A program made the position numbers and the translations under genes. Shown piece by piece: positions 10,986 to 24,332 of a stretch of 64,000 nucleotides of DNA. Location: positions 4,588,001-4,652,000 of the forward strand of contig JANBXD010000003.1 of NCBI GenBank assembly GCA_024472245.1, written 5' to 3'. Every line of letters begins with the position of its first letter. Position 1 is the first letter of the stretch. The stretch comes from Beauveria sp. NWAFU-1 (lineage: Eukaryota; Ascomycota; Sordariomycetes; Hypocreales; Cordycipitaceae). The notes under the pieces were generated by a model. That model ran no database searches, was not told where the DNA came from, and saw only the letters and a list, made by a program, of their open reading frames with translations.

Positions 10986-12980
10986 TTTAGTATAAGAGAA
11001 GAAGAAAGATAATAAAGATAATAACGATAATATACTAGGAGACTTATAGAGGAAATAGTAACTCCTCCTATAGAAGATATAATAACACCACCTAATCCTT
11101 ATTTAACTAATAAACTATCTATAGGAAATACCCTATAAAAGCTATTACTAGAATAGTTATAAGAAGAAGATTAGCCCCTAGAAGAAGAAGAAGAAAATTA
11201 ATTATACTAATTACCTCTATCCTTTTAGCCCTAGCGTTTAAGGTTACTATCTCTTATTAATATAGATATAGACTAATCCTACGTACCTTCCCTATTAAGC
11301 ATATAATCTATCCCCTTTCCGCCTAACCTAATTAATAAAGATAATATAATAGAGCTAGTTATACTATATACTAGCTTAGACTATAGAAATAATATTATAT
11401 AGATTTAGATAGCTAAGTAAGAAGTAGCTAAAAACACATACTATATACTTTACCCCCTTTTAGAAGCTAATAATACTAAGGTTAAATTAGCTATTACTAT
11501 TATCTAGAGTATAAGGATAAAAGAATAATAATAGCTTAAAGCTTACGCCCTATAAGATATAATTACTAATTAGGCTCCCCTTAATAACCTAGCTACTATA
11601 ATAGACTTATTTAAATAATTCTCATCTAGACTAAATGCTAATAACCCCCTAGAATTCCTTATAGAGCTATCTTAGGATTCCTATTATACTTATTATCCCT
11701 TTTAATCTAACTCCTAGTAATAGTCGCCTATAGTCTCCCCTAGACGAGGATATAACGACTAGGATAGACTATAAGGATATAATAATTAGGATAGACTACC
11801 CCCTAGCTTCTATTAATAGTTTAAACTAGAGGTCCTAGTATATAACTCTAAAAAGATAGATATTATTTTATATATTAATTAGATTAGATAGATAATAAGC
11901 TAGGTAGGCACTAAAGCTATTCTTTAAAATATAGCCTTTAGCCTATTATCTAATTAAGAATCTAATAGCTATACTTAGTTTATTAGCCTATTAGAGTCTA
12001 CTAAAGCCTAACTAGGTAAGGACCTAGATCTATAGATTAAGCTCTTATAAGAACGCTTTAAGCGTAACTATAGTATAATTATAGAAGAAGTAGACGGCCT
12101 TAAATATTCCTTTATAATAGAGGACATCTTAATACTCTAATAGTACCTTAACTATAAGAAGGCTCTCTATTATAAGGCTAGTAGTATAGATAAAAACTAG
12201 ATAGCCTATTATATTCTTTAGGACTCTAACCTAAGCCTAGTAGTTTTAGTTAACTCTATAGATAACCTAATAGTAGATTTTATTACTTATAAGTTACTTA
12301 CTTATTACTATAGAGCTAAAAGAGCCTAGGAAGCTTAATAGGATATAATAGAGTAGATAATTAAGGCCTAAACCTAAGCCTTATATTTACTATATAGAGA
12401 ATTAATATAGCCTAATAGGGATTCCTCCTAAGACGGCTACTCTTATTAGTAGAATAATAATATAGGTAGACGCTAGGAAAATTATCCTTAATATATAGAG
12501 GGTAATTTTAATAACTATAGGGATAGTTATCCTTAGTAATAAGATAGTAATTCTAATAATTATAGGGACAGCCGTTAAGACTAATCCCTATATCCCCGCG
12601 ATTACTATTATATTAACTAGGAAGATAAGCCTTATAATAGACGTAATAGTAAACCTTAGAATAACTACCCTTAGAAATAAAGAGACCCTTATAATAGTTA
12701 AATACGTAAATATAGTATAAAGAAGGAATATACCCCGCTAATAGATATTATAGCTAAGGATAAGGTACCGCCTATTAGATAACTAGTAACCCTATCTACG
12801 GATTAGTATAAAAAGGTATTTAGTACTAAGCCTCCTACGCGCCTTATTAAAGTATATCTTACCTATATAGAAGATAGTTAAATTAAAGTTAAATATAACT
12901 CTAATAAGACTAATAAATTAGATAACAAATTAACTCCTAGTCTAACTATATCCCTAGTAAAAGGCTATAATAGGCGTCTA
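10986..12980 (+). pseudogene. Decayed gag
   Basis: A frame in phase with position 11064 can be followed from about 10986 to at least 12.4 kb and probably near 13.0 kb, interrupted by TAA/TAG. It shows an acidic stretch (EEEEE near 11190) and a capsid-like region around 11.6-12.4 kb (EEVDGLKYSFIIEDILIL near 12084). It lies in a different phase from pol. The true start and end cannot be fixed. Confidence 0.6.
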
Positions 12981-13099
12981 TAAGGCTAGCCCCACTAAGA
13001 TAAGATTAATATAATAATCTAAGCCTTATTCTAGCTTAAAATAGCCTTATATTATTAACTAAATAAGCTAAATAGACTATAGTTTATATAATTATAAAT

Positions 13100-16000
13100 A
13101 CTAATTATTAGCTTACTTCTAATTTATACCTTTATAGCTATATATATATAAATAATTATACTCTTATTATTACACTTAATACTACTTCTAGAATAAGCCT
13201 TATAAGTAGACGTTAGGCTATAAAGTATTTTCTAGATATTCTTATAATAATAATATTAGAACTATTACTTCTATCTAGTATTAGTAAGGGAGGTCTACAG
13301 GTTATAAAGACGATATCTATCCTAGTTAATTTTCACTACTTAGATAGATTAGTAATATCATATATAGCCCTATATAGTATTATTAATAACTTATCTTATA
13401 GTCTTATTCTAGATATAAGGTTTCTTTACTATTATTAACTTTATATTATATAAGGTAAGGGTAATAAACTAGACTTACTACTACTCCCTAATAAACGTAC
13501 TATAACACTTACCCTAGCCTATAATAGTAACTATATAAAAGTTTATTATATTAGGGTAGCTAGGGTATATATAATTCCCCCTAGCTATAGTTTTAATATT
13601 CCCTTATAGTATATATATATAGCTATCTAGATATATAGCTATATGTTAATACTAAAGCCTATTAGATAAGGATACGCCTTACTCCCCTACGCCTTAGTAA
13701 CTAGATAGGAAACTACTCTCTTATTTATTAACCTTAGCCCTTACCTAGTATGTATTTTCTATAGCTAGGATCTTAGGACTATTAGTCTAACCTATATTAT
13801 ATAAAAGGTAGAAGTATTCTAGACTATAGTATTAGTAGCTATTATATTAAATAACCTATTAGGACTAGATTACCCTAAGGATACGCCTAAGGATCCTAGG
13901 CACCTAGATAGTTTTCCCTTCTATATCTAATTACTAGAAGACCCTAACTCTTTTAATATAAGCTTAGTAGATATAGCTACCTATTAGGGTAAGGAATATA
14001 TAACTAAGCTATAGAATCTTATTAGATACTACTAAGAGCTATTTAACCCTAAGATTAGTAAGTTTAATAATAGAATTACTATACTTATTACCTTTTAAGA
14101 AGGCATAGATATTTCTAATTTAGCTTAGCGCCTATACGCCCTATTAAGGCGTAACTATATTATAATAGACGGCATCCTAGACCCCCTACGTGAGGCTAGT
14201 ATCGTCAAAGACGTCCTATTAGGAGAACCTTACCTAGTTTCCTCCCTAGCTTTTATTATATAGTAAGGAGATAAGCCCTATATCATTATTAACCTACGCT
14301 ATATTAATATAAAACTAAGACTAGATGCCTATCTCCTACTATAATAGGATAATATCCTATCCTCCCTATAAGGTAGTACTATATTCTCTATTTTAGACTT
14401 AGTAAAAGGTTTTTTCTAATAGCCTATTAAACTATTAGATAGATAGAAGACGTCCTTTACTATACCCTATTATAGTTAGGAATGACTTATAGTTAGTACT
14501 ATAGGTCTAGCTACTAGCCTAGGGTTTTTCTAATACTATATAGAGAACCTATTCTATCCCTACCTTTAGTAGTTTATCTTAGTATATATTAATAATATAA
14601 TTATCTATTTATATATAATTAATAACTATATTTACTATCTAGATCTCTATTTTAGAATCTTATATTATTTAGGTTATATATTATTACTTACTAAATATTA
14701 TATTATATATAATAGTTTATAGGCCCTAGGATATTAGGTATCCTAGCTAGGTCTTAGTATATTAGAGGAAAAAACAGCTACTATATAAGATCTAGCTATC
14801 CTAAAGAACCTAAAGTAATTAGAAGCTAGTCTAGGCATTATAAGATACTACTATGAGTTTATAGATCATTTTTCTACTATAGTAGACCCCTTAAATAGGC
14901 TTAAAGCTTAAGGTTTTTAGTAAGCCCTAATTAAGAATCCTATAAAAGACTCCTATATAACTAAAGTTACCTTCCCCTTCTACACTAAGCCCCCTACTAA
15001 TACGTCTACCCTATCCTTACGTTAGGAGGCTAAACGTATATATTAATAGAATAAGAATATAGATTAGCTATAGAATAAATACTAGGTAGTATAGAGTAAG
15101 CTAAAAGACGCCCTAATTAACGCTATTAAATTAGCCTACCTAGATTTTAATAAGCCTTTTAAACTATATATAGATAGTAATAAGAAGTATAGTTTTAGTA
15201 CTACCCTCTATTAGATATAGGATAATAGTAAATTACGTCCTATACTCTTCCTATCTAAAAGTTTATCTTTAGCTAAATAAAACTATAGTACTATAAAGTT
15301 AGAAACTACCGCCTTAGTATAGGCCCTATAGAAGCTAGAATATTACCTTAACTATATATAGATTATTATTATATCTAACTATACTATAATATAGGACACT
15401 TTTATAAGTATTAGGAATAGTAAGCCTAAAGGTAAGTACTAGTTAGTAAACTAGTATTTATATCTAGAATAGTAGTATTAGAATATTAAAATTAAATATA
15501 GAGAAGGTCACGCCTACGTTAATACTAACGCTCTATTATAACTTCCTACTATCTATAATACCACTAAAGTCCTTATTACTAAACTAGCTTTAGCTACTAT
15601 ACTATATCCCTATATAGCCCCTTTTAATAATAACTTCCTAGCGTATATCGCCTAAGCCTTACTAACTAACCTAACCTTCTAAAAAATCTATATATAATTA
15701 CTATAAGATAATACTCTAAGTATATTATACTAGTTTACCCTATAACCTAAGTCTAAACTCCTTTATTTCTATAATATAGATAATTAACGCCTATATATTC
15801 CTAAGAAAATAATAGATAAGGTTATTTATATTAGCTATAACGATTAATTATATACTAGAGGTGCCTTATATATATATAAGTTCTTATATAACTATATTTT
15901 CTTCTATAATATACGTTACTATATTACTATATATATATTAACTTACCCTAAGTACTAGAAGTCCCTACCTAGATAGTCTCTTCTATATAGAGATATATAG

Positions 16001-17110
16001 CTAGTGCCTATACTAAAATGTCTATTTACTACTATATATTTAGATTTTATTACTAGCCTACTAGACTATAACGGAATTAACTACTTACTTATAGTTATTA
16101 ATAAGTTTTCCTAGCTTATCTAATACCTAGAAGGCTATATAGATTAGTCTACTAAAAAATAGGCTTTAGAGTATATACGTCTAGTATACCTAGATTAAGG
16201 AATACCCTATTAGTTTATCTATAATACTAATCCTAAATTTATATCCTAACTATAGTAATCCCTATATAAAGTATTAAATACTATTAGTAAGCTAATAACT
16301 ACTTATTATTAGTAGGTAAATAGTCTAAGTAAGCGTATTATTTAGACCCTAGTATTATACCTATACTTAGTAATCAGGTCCTACTATAATATATCTAAAT
16401 AGTACTACTCTCTACCTTATATTCTATTCTTACTTAATACCTCTATATAAAGTATAACTAGTATCTTACCTTTTAAGCTTTTATATAGATATAAACTATA
16501 ACATTTTTTATAGCTATTAGCTATAATAGATAATAATGATTTTAGATCCTTATAGAAAGTATATTTTACTAACGCCTAGGATATAGCCTAGCTAGCTATA
16601 GCTTATACTAAGATATACTATAATTCTAAGTATTAACTACCCCCCGCCTTAGATATAGGTAATATTATTTATATTAAGCTAGCTAAGCCTAGTACTAATA
16701 GATATTACCTTAATTACTAAATAAAGCTATCCTACTACTATACTAGCCCCTTCCCTATTACTAAACGACTATCTATATTATATTTTAAGCTTAGCCTACC
16801 CTCCTATCTTAACTAGTGACTAGAAATTAGTATTAAGTACCTAGAGCCTATTTCTACTAGAACGTATATAGCTTTACCCCTAGGCCCCTTAAAAGATACT
16901 AATAAATATATTATTAATAAGATTATTACCTATTACTACGTAGGCTATAAATAATAATACCTTATTAGGTAGCTTAACTATAATAAGATATATAATAGTT
17001 AAGAACCTAAAGATATTTTATAAGAAGATATACTAAAACTCCTTAATTATTATAAATAGTAATATAACTTAGTCTTATAAGGACGCCTCCTATACTTATA
17101 ATAATACCTA
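13100..17110 (+). pseudogene. Decayed pol: RT, RNase H, integrase, chromodomain
   Basis: One phase (positions 2 mod 3) carries all domains; the ends given are approximate. RT: KTSFTIPYY near 14447 and FILVYINN at 14573-14596, where the catalytic YIDD has become YINN. RNase H: PFKLYIDSNKK at 15155 and LEYYLN near 15340. Integrase: LDFITSLLDYNGINYLL at 16040, then a second-Asp region near 16225. Chromodomain: KYIINKI at 16904 with YLIR and NS-stop-EP about 30 codons on, matching the YLVKW...WEP pattern. Non-functional: numerous stops and altered active-site residues. Confidence 0.88.
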
Positions 17111-17661
17111 AGCCGTCTATCACTATATTAACGCGTAGATATACCTTAGTAGGCACGCTAGGCTATATAGCCCTAGCCCTATTATACCCCTTAGGGTTAG
17201 GCTAGGTTTTATCCCCTTATTTAATCTAAATTTTAATATCTTCTATAATTATCTATAGTATTAGCCGCTTTAACCTCTCTATTAATATGTATTCTTAAAC
17301 TTCGTAAATTAAGATACTACTCTTAGCCTCTAATAACTCTAATATTAAGCTTCTAGGCTACCCTTAGTCTATTTTCTATTTTTAGTCTTTATCTTTTATA
17401 TAATATTAGATACTAACGCGAAATCTAAATTTTTAACACGTAAATTACTAGCTATTAGGACGAAGGCCCTATTTTTTAATAGTTATCGTCTATTTATATA
17501 TTATATTTATAGGTAGCTAGTATAATAATGCCTTTTAGTCCTTTTTCTTTTTTCTTTCTACTACTAATTATTACTAATTATTACTATAATTTTTTTATTA
17601 TTACGCCCTCTATCTTTATAAAAAACTACTCTTAATCTCCCTACTAATATTACCTATTATA

Positions 17662-20600
17662 ATAGTAGACGACGTTAAGCCTTAACATAAGTCTAAAGAT
17701 AATAGCGTTTACCTCTAAGATAACGACGATAGATACGCCTCTATAAATAAAGAAGCTATAGGCGATATTAAGGAAAAAGACACTATTAAAGAAGGAAAGG
17801 AAAAAGGAAAGGATATTATAGGTAATAGTAATATTAACGAAGATACTATTAAGGTTATTAAAGGAAAAGGAAAGGAAATTACTAAGGATAATAAGACTAT
17901 TAAAAATAACTAGGATATAGCTAATCTTATCTATAATAACTTAACTAGTCTTCCACTTAACTTAGTTATTATAAAGCCTACCCGTCCTTATAGCTCGCCC
18001 CTAATCGTCGCCATAATTATCTATATTAATAATTATATAGCTCCTAGCTATAATATATATTATATATAATCTAGCGCTAGGGATATTTTTACTAGAATTT
18101 ATACTAATATATCTATTATCTTAGGTAATTATTAAGTTCTATCTATTTATATTTAAGGTCTTTTAGAGTATAATTAAAGAACTATCTAAGCTTTTACTAT
18201 AACTATCTCTATTAATACGCTAGAGTTAATCTATACCTATAATAAGCTACTACTAGAGCTATAGAAGATAATATTCCTAATTAAGTTAGACCTTTACTCT
18301 ACTCTTAGTACTACTCCCTCTACCCCTCTAGAGATTGATAATATAGATACGCTATCTATCTTAGTCCCTAGCTCTATAGTCCTCTTTAGCCTAGGTTATA
18401 CCTTTTTATATAAGATATCTAAGGTAGGCGGTAACTACGTAGTAATTAGAAAATAGTATAAGGATTAGACTATAAAGGTTAAGTTATTAGACGTAATGTC
18501 TATTAAACTCTCCTATACTAACCTAAATACTAAGGAATTTATATAGCCTAGATTCTATTAGGACCTTACCTTATATAATCTATTTACTAGAATAATACCC
18601 CTAAAGATATACATTCATAACCTAATAGGTATAAACATTATACTCCTAATAGTAGATCCTACTAATACTTATCTAAAGCCTATTCCTATTACTAGTCTCT
18701 TCTTTAATTAAATATACTATTATATATCTTTATTAGCTAGTGTCTATAATAAGCTCTAATATAATAGTATCCTTATTAAGACTAGCTTAAAGGTATCTAG
18801 CTATACTAAGTTTTTTAAACTTCCCTTGCCTTAGACTAAGACTAAAGATAAGTAGATTATAAACTATAGATAAGTTATTACTAATAATAAGGCTATAGAG
18901 TTCTATATAGTTATTAAAATTATAGATAAGAACTATAAGCTACTTAGTATAGTTAGTAATATAGTCTTAGTTACTAGTTTAGGTATTAAGGCTAAGTCCT
19001 ATCTATAGCTAAACCTAAATAATACTTATTATATTACCTATATTACTAAGGATATTATGATTTACTACTAGGACGTAGAAAACCATACTTAGAGTATATT
19101 CTATAATATAGAAAAATCTACCCTAGCGGCTACTAACTAAGCCTAATAAGATAGTAAGCCTAAAATAATAGAATTTTATAAGCTAGAAGATAAAGCTAAG
19201 ATAAAAGAAGAAGCTATTTATAAATCTATATATAAGACTATATTAACCTTTATATCTAGTACTATAGCTACTACTTAGGCCGCTACTAACCTATCTAACA
19301 CTACTATATTAGATATTACTTACTATATTACTACTATTATTATAGAATTATATTATTAGAATAAAATAGATAATATATACCTCTAGTATATCTATACTTA
19401 GATTAGGGAGTACCCCGTAGTTAATAGCGAGAATAGATATAGTAAAGAAGGCCTAACTTTCTATAGGTACTATATTACTCTACCTCTAGGAGTAACGCTA
19501 TATTATACTTTATTTTATATCTATCGTCCCCTCTAGCCTAACTACCTAAAAGTATATAAGGCTCTATATCTTAAGGTTAAGTTTCCTCTTACTACTTTCC
19601 CTAAGAAGCTAATAGAATTTTCTATTATATACTTCCTAACCCTAGGTAGAAAATCTTATAACGTAGATACGAATTAGGCTAAGCCTACTATACCTAATAA
19701 CTCTATCCTTATCTAAGTCTTTATATAAATAGACTTTATAATACTTAAATATAAGATAGTAGCCTTATATACTATATATAAGGTCCCTACTAGAATAGAT
19801 AGAGTAGTATTCTAGGAATATATTTATAGCTTCTAGGATTTCCTAAGTAAGTATTATTATAATCTCCTTTCTATCTTCCCCTATTTAAATAATTTAGCCT
19901 TCTATACTAATATTCTTACTTCCCTATTTATATCTTTATCTAAATTAAGAGCTAGTAAGATTATTATTAGTAGCTACCCTAGTATTAGAAAAAGTTATAT
20001 ATTAACTATTATTATATAATATACTCTTTATAGCTCTTACTATCCCTAAGGCGATATAGTAGCCTATACCGCCCTAGCTACTATTAAACTTAATAAGTAG
20101 ACTACTATTAAGCTTAAAGTAGCGCTAAATAGTATAGATACCCTTTAGGAATTTAAATAGTAGAACCTTAAATATATTAGATAAGATACTAAGTAGGATA
20201 CTAAGACTAAGGCTATAGCTAAGGATAAAGTATTAGTATTAAATAGAGAAGAATCCTTAAAGATAGCTAAAGCTTATAAAGGTTTTATTCTATTACCTAA
20301 GCCCTAAGCTATCGCCCTAAAGTCCTTTAGTACTAAAGACGTATAAGTCTTATAGGCTACCCTTACTAATAAGATCGTAGATAATATTATTAAACGTTTA
20401 TATAAAAATAGTATTAATATAATAAGAGTATATACCTTCTCTAGTAAACTCGCCTATCTTATAAAGCTAGTTCTAATAAAACGCCTAAATTTAAGTATAG
20501 ACTCTAAGAAGCTAGTTATAGACCGCCTATTTACTAACTACTATAATACCGTCTTTACTTAAAATACTATATAGCTAACTATATCTTCTAATCCCCTTTC

Positions 20601-22428
20601 CTTTACTAACTAAGCCCTTATATATATTACCCTAGCTAATACTTATATAATTCTACTAGCTTAAGCCTATACTATTTTTAAGTTAGACCCTTATACCTAC
20701 TCCCTTAGTAAGTTAGAAGTAACTAAAGCTATTACCTTCCTTCTAGAAGAAATAGTAAAGACTATATAAGCCCTTTACTATACGCCTATAGCTACTTATA
20801 CGCTTAGTAATAACTTAGACTATATCCCCTCTCTTATCTTCTATAATAAGAGTAGACGCTTAATAGAATCCTAGCTCTTTATCCTTACTACCTACTAGTT
20901 ATATACTATAACTTTTATTATTAGTAATCCCTAGTAATCTAATACTATAGTACTAAGTAAATATTAAGTATTCTACACACCTACTATAGGCGATAAGGTA
21001 GCTTAGATACTATAATAAGATTATTTTAGTACTTAATATAAGATTAGCTTCCTTTAGTATACTAAGGAAAATAATATAGTTAACCTTTATATATATACTA
21101 ACTACTACTCTTCTAGTAGTATTATTAGGTAGGTATCTTATAATTTCTATTAAGGTAAAATAATAATTACCTAGGAAAACTAGAAGCTATCTAAAAAATA
21201 GTATAATATTATATCTTACTTAAAGAAATATTCCCTAAACCTCTATTATTATAGTTTATTTAATAACCTTTAAGATATATTTAAAATATAAGTAGCTATA
21301 TCCTACTTTAGCTTAACTACTACGCGTTTCTATATTAAGTTAGCTATCTCTTTTTAGTATAATCTATCTATTCTTTATAAGTATAATAAGACTTAATACT
21401 ATAAGATCTTTATTATTACTAGCTATGCTATATAAGCCGCTAAAATAAAATACCTTATAGATAAAATTTCATATAACTATATCCTAGAAGGTACCCTATA
21501 AGTCTATACTATAGATAACTCTCTTAGTTATAAAGCTAAGATTATTATTATTAACTTCCCTTATAAGTTAAAGATTAGTTTCCTTAATAAGCCCTACTAT
21601 ATTAATATAGCCTCTACCTATACTTATTATTATACTATCTATATTAGTAATATAGCTAACCTAGAAAGGAGTAAGCTACTTAATAACCTAATTTCTATAT
21701 ATTAATAGAGTAACGCCTTAATTATAATAGTAAAGTAACCTAACTTCTATAATAACTACTATAATATTAGATATATTACTTATAGATATAAGTCTATAAT
21801 TAGAAAAGATATACTTATCTACTACTTATACTCTTATAATAAATATTATTATAGTAGTTAGGCTTACTACTATACTACTATTAGAATGTCCTTTAATATT
21901 AAGACTCCCCTAGCTCTTATTAACTCTATTTAATATAACCTACTTACTAGTACTATAATAGTCTATATAAAGAACTATAAGGAAGAAGTTATTAATAGTA
22001 AGCTCGTAGTTAATAATAATAGCACTAACTTCTATAGTATAGCCTACTATAAGAAGCTAGTTAATAAACCTACTACTAATAACACTAAGCCGGCTACTAC
22101 TACTTCTAATGCCTTTACTACTACTCTTACTACTAGTGCTTAGGATAAGCCTACTACTACTACTCCTAATGCCTCTACTACTACTCCTACTACTAGTACT
22201 TAGGATAAGCCTACTACTACTACTCCTAATGCCTCTACTACTACTCCTACTACTAGTGCTTAGGATAAGCCTACTACTATAGCTCCTAATGCCTCCTCTT
22301 AGGATACTAAGCCTACTACCGCTCCTAATACCTCCTCTTAAGGTGCTAAGCTGGCTACCACTCCTACTCCTATTAAGTACACTATCCCTCCTTAGAATAA
22401 TAATAATATTACTCCTCTTACTTAGTAA
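17662..22428 (+). pseudogene. Large unidentified third frame of the chromovirus
   Basis: About 1,589 codons in one phase (1 mod 3) from ATA 17662 (probably ATG before G-to-A change) to the tandem TAG/TAA at 22423-22428. I checked the phase near 17752, 18901, 19111, 20221, 21301 and 22141, and it never shifts; only TAA/TAG breaks appear. The N-terminus is highly charged (KEKDTIKEGKEKGKD near 17780). The middle is unrecognised with globular-looking segments. The C-terminus holds 60-bp tandem repeats rich in Thr and Pro. No capsid, protease, RT, integrase or obvious env signature was seen. Function unknown. Confidence 0.75.
22081..22320 (+). repeat. 60-bp tandem repeats, about four copies
   Basis: Units begin at 22081, 22141, 22201 and 22261. 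The two central copies differ at one base, the outer ones are more diverged. In the third frame each encodes 20 residues rich in Thr, Pro, Ser and Asn followed by DKP. Confidence 0.9.
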
Positions 22429-22618
22429 ACCTTATATAATAATAGATTAATTTAATATTAGAATTAGAATTAGAATTAATTTAGAATTAAGAATAGAATT
22501 ACCCTTACTTCTTATTAGACTTATACTTTAGATTAATATATATATAGGAAGGATAGATTAAGATTAAGCTATTCTATTAATTAATATTATAGATAATATC
22601 TTCTTTTATACTAGGGGT

Positions 22619-22821
22619 TATTTGTAGGCACGCCTTAGCTAGCTAACTTAGCTAGCTCCTTATTAGCCACTACACTCTCCCTAGATAGCCTCTCTCTCTT
22701 TCTCTCTCCTTTATATATATATTTATTTAGGTCTTTACTTTAGCTTATGCCTTGTAGTATAACGCCCTTGCTCCCTCTCGCTCTCTCTCTCTCTCTCTCG
22801 CGCATCGCTTGATCCGCCACA
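22619..22821 (+). repeat. 3' LTR
   Basis: Same length as the 5' LTR. Here the inner (left) part is mutated (TATTTGTAGG for TGTTGGCAGG) and the outer end is intact (GCATCGCTTGATCCGCCACA). A GGGGT purine tract just precedes it. Confidence 0.93.
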
Positions 22822-22826
22822 TTGCT
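22822..22826. repeat. Target-site duplication, right copy
   Basis: TTGCT directly after the CA end of the 3' LTR. Confidence 0.9.
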
Positions 22827-23400
22827 ACCAAAGCCAAAGGATACGAGTATAGAATTGACGACTAACGTGGTCTACTGGGCCGGGTATGAATGCGACCAGG
22901 CATCGGCGAGTCGCATTCCACCTCATCCCGCGGAAGGTCCATGGTGTTTACCGTTGAAGTTTCGCGGCGGGTTAGTCTTCGCGGAAGCTAGAGGAGCTTC
23001 CCGACACCTTGAATTCATCAAAACACTCAGTGGGACTACCGTTGGCCGCCCTAGGTCCGAAACCCTCCTCTGTTATTTGACTCTGTCATTGACTCATGCG
23101 TTGTGTGAAAGGTAAGACTATCAAGAAGTCCTCCTTTTAGGCGTATGTAATGTGTGTACGCATTAGCCCTTCAGTTGCTTTGCCGTATGCGCGTTTCAAG
23201 GCACAAAAACACCTCACATCAAGTGGCTGGAGCTTATGTGAAAAATGAACTGGCATACAGAGTGTTACAAACGCTACAGCACAGCACCGGACGCGAGTGT
23301 TAATAAATATGCGAATTACCGCTTCCAGCTACGCCTTGAGTAGGGGTAGCTAGGCGAAGCGGCGGCGCGCGCGTTACCTATTTAGGGTTACCACTATTCC
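22827..23400. other. Non-genic spacer of normal composition
   Basis: No supported gene. Ends in GC-rich GCGGCGGCGCGCGCG (about 23359) that abuts an AT-rich block. Confidence 0.4.
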
Positions 23401-23409
23401 GGAGGCGGC

Positions 23410-23745
23410 AGCAGTATATCTAAGATTACTAATAAAGCTTATATTAGATAATAATAAGTTATTTATATTTAACTTTTAAATATACCTTATAAAGACTATA
23501 AAGATTAAATAAGACTTATTTTTAATATTTTATTTATAATTAAATAGTTAAATAAAGATTTTAAACTAATTACTTAAATAATATTTATGAAGTTTTATTG
23601 ATTACTAATGAAATAATTAAATAAATCGATTATTATTTATATAATAAATTTGTAAAATATAAAAAAAAGTAACTTAATAATAAACTTAACTGAAAAAATT
23701 AATTTTTTTTTATATATTAAAGAAGAAATATTAAATAAAACGCCT
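23410..23745. repeat. Second AT-rich RIP-like block
   Basis: About 340 bp dominated by A and T with sharp edges (GGAGGCGGCAGC on the left, CGCCTCC on the right). No coding signature. Probably a short decayed repeat. Confidence 0.45.
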
Positions 23746-24332
23746 CCTATAAGGCTATTCTTGCCGAAGATATAAAAAGTAACATCCCTACCAAAACATC
23801 AAGAGCGGCTATCGTGGGGCGAGAACTGATGAGACTAACAGTACTGACAAGTGTCGAAATCACGGCCTTATTATTATGGGGAGTAGTGTCACTTTACACC
23901 AGTAGAAACTTGATGATTGTAGCTAGACGCACGCACGGAGAACAAGTTGAGCCAAAAATAGCATGACCGCGCTGATCAAATGCTCAAAAAGCAGCCGTGG
24001 GCGCAGTGGAGTGTCTGGACCACAGCACTCCTGTTCTGCTTGCTCTGTGCGCACTGTTGTCGATTCGGCTGGAGCCCATTGGAGCAGGTGGCGTTGGACG
24101 CTGGACGATCAGGTTATGCTGGTACGAAATAAACAAACGACATCTGGTACGACGCGATGTGAGACAGTTGCACCACAGTATGTTCGATCGTAGATTACGA
24201 ACGGATGATTCTAGCAGGTAAATGGAGTGGAGAGGAGAGATATATGTAGAGAACGAAAAGGGTGGAAGGCTACAGCTTCTCACCGGATAAGACACGGTGC
24301 TGCTCTTTTCACCCATCTTGACATCTGGCAGG

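Larger units (their letters stand above)
10038..22821 (+). mobile_element. Complete but RIP-decayed Ty3/gypsy chromovirus (12.8 kb)
   Basis: Bounded by two 203-bp LTRs (10038-10240 and 22619-22821) that start TG and end CA in their less-mutated copies. The 5-bp duplication TTGCT lies at 10033-10037 and 22822-22826. Domain order RT, RNase H, integrase, chromodomain identifies the chromovirus branch. The interior is extremely AT-rich, and its stops are nearly all TAA/TAG where Gln or Trp codons would be expected, as RIP (C to T on both strands) produces. It is unusually long because of a 4.8-kb third frame after pol. It sits between the peptidase-like gene and the aldo-keto reductase and interrupts neither. 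Confidence 0.93.

Noticed and set aside
10250..22600. AT-rich 12-kb region as mitochondrial, centromeric or alternative-code DNA
   Set aside because: Equal-length LTRs, a 5-bp target duplication and gypsy domains in order, with TAA/TAG stops at Gln/Trp positions, fit a RIP-decayed retrotransposon.
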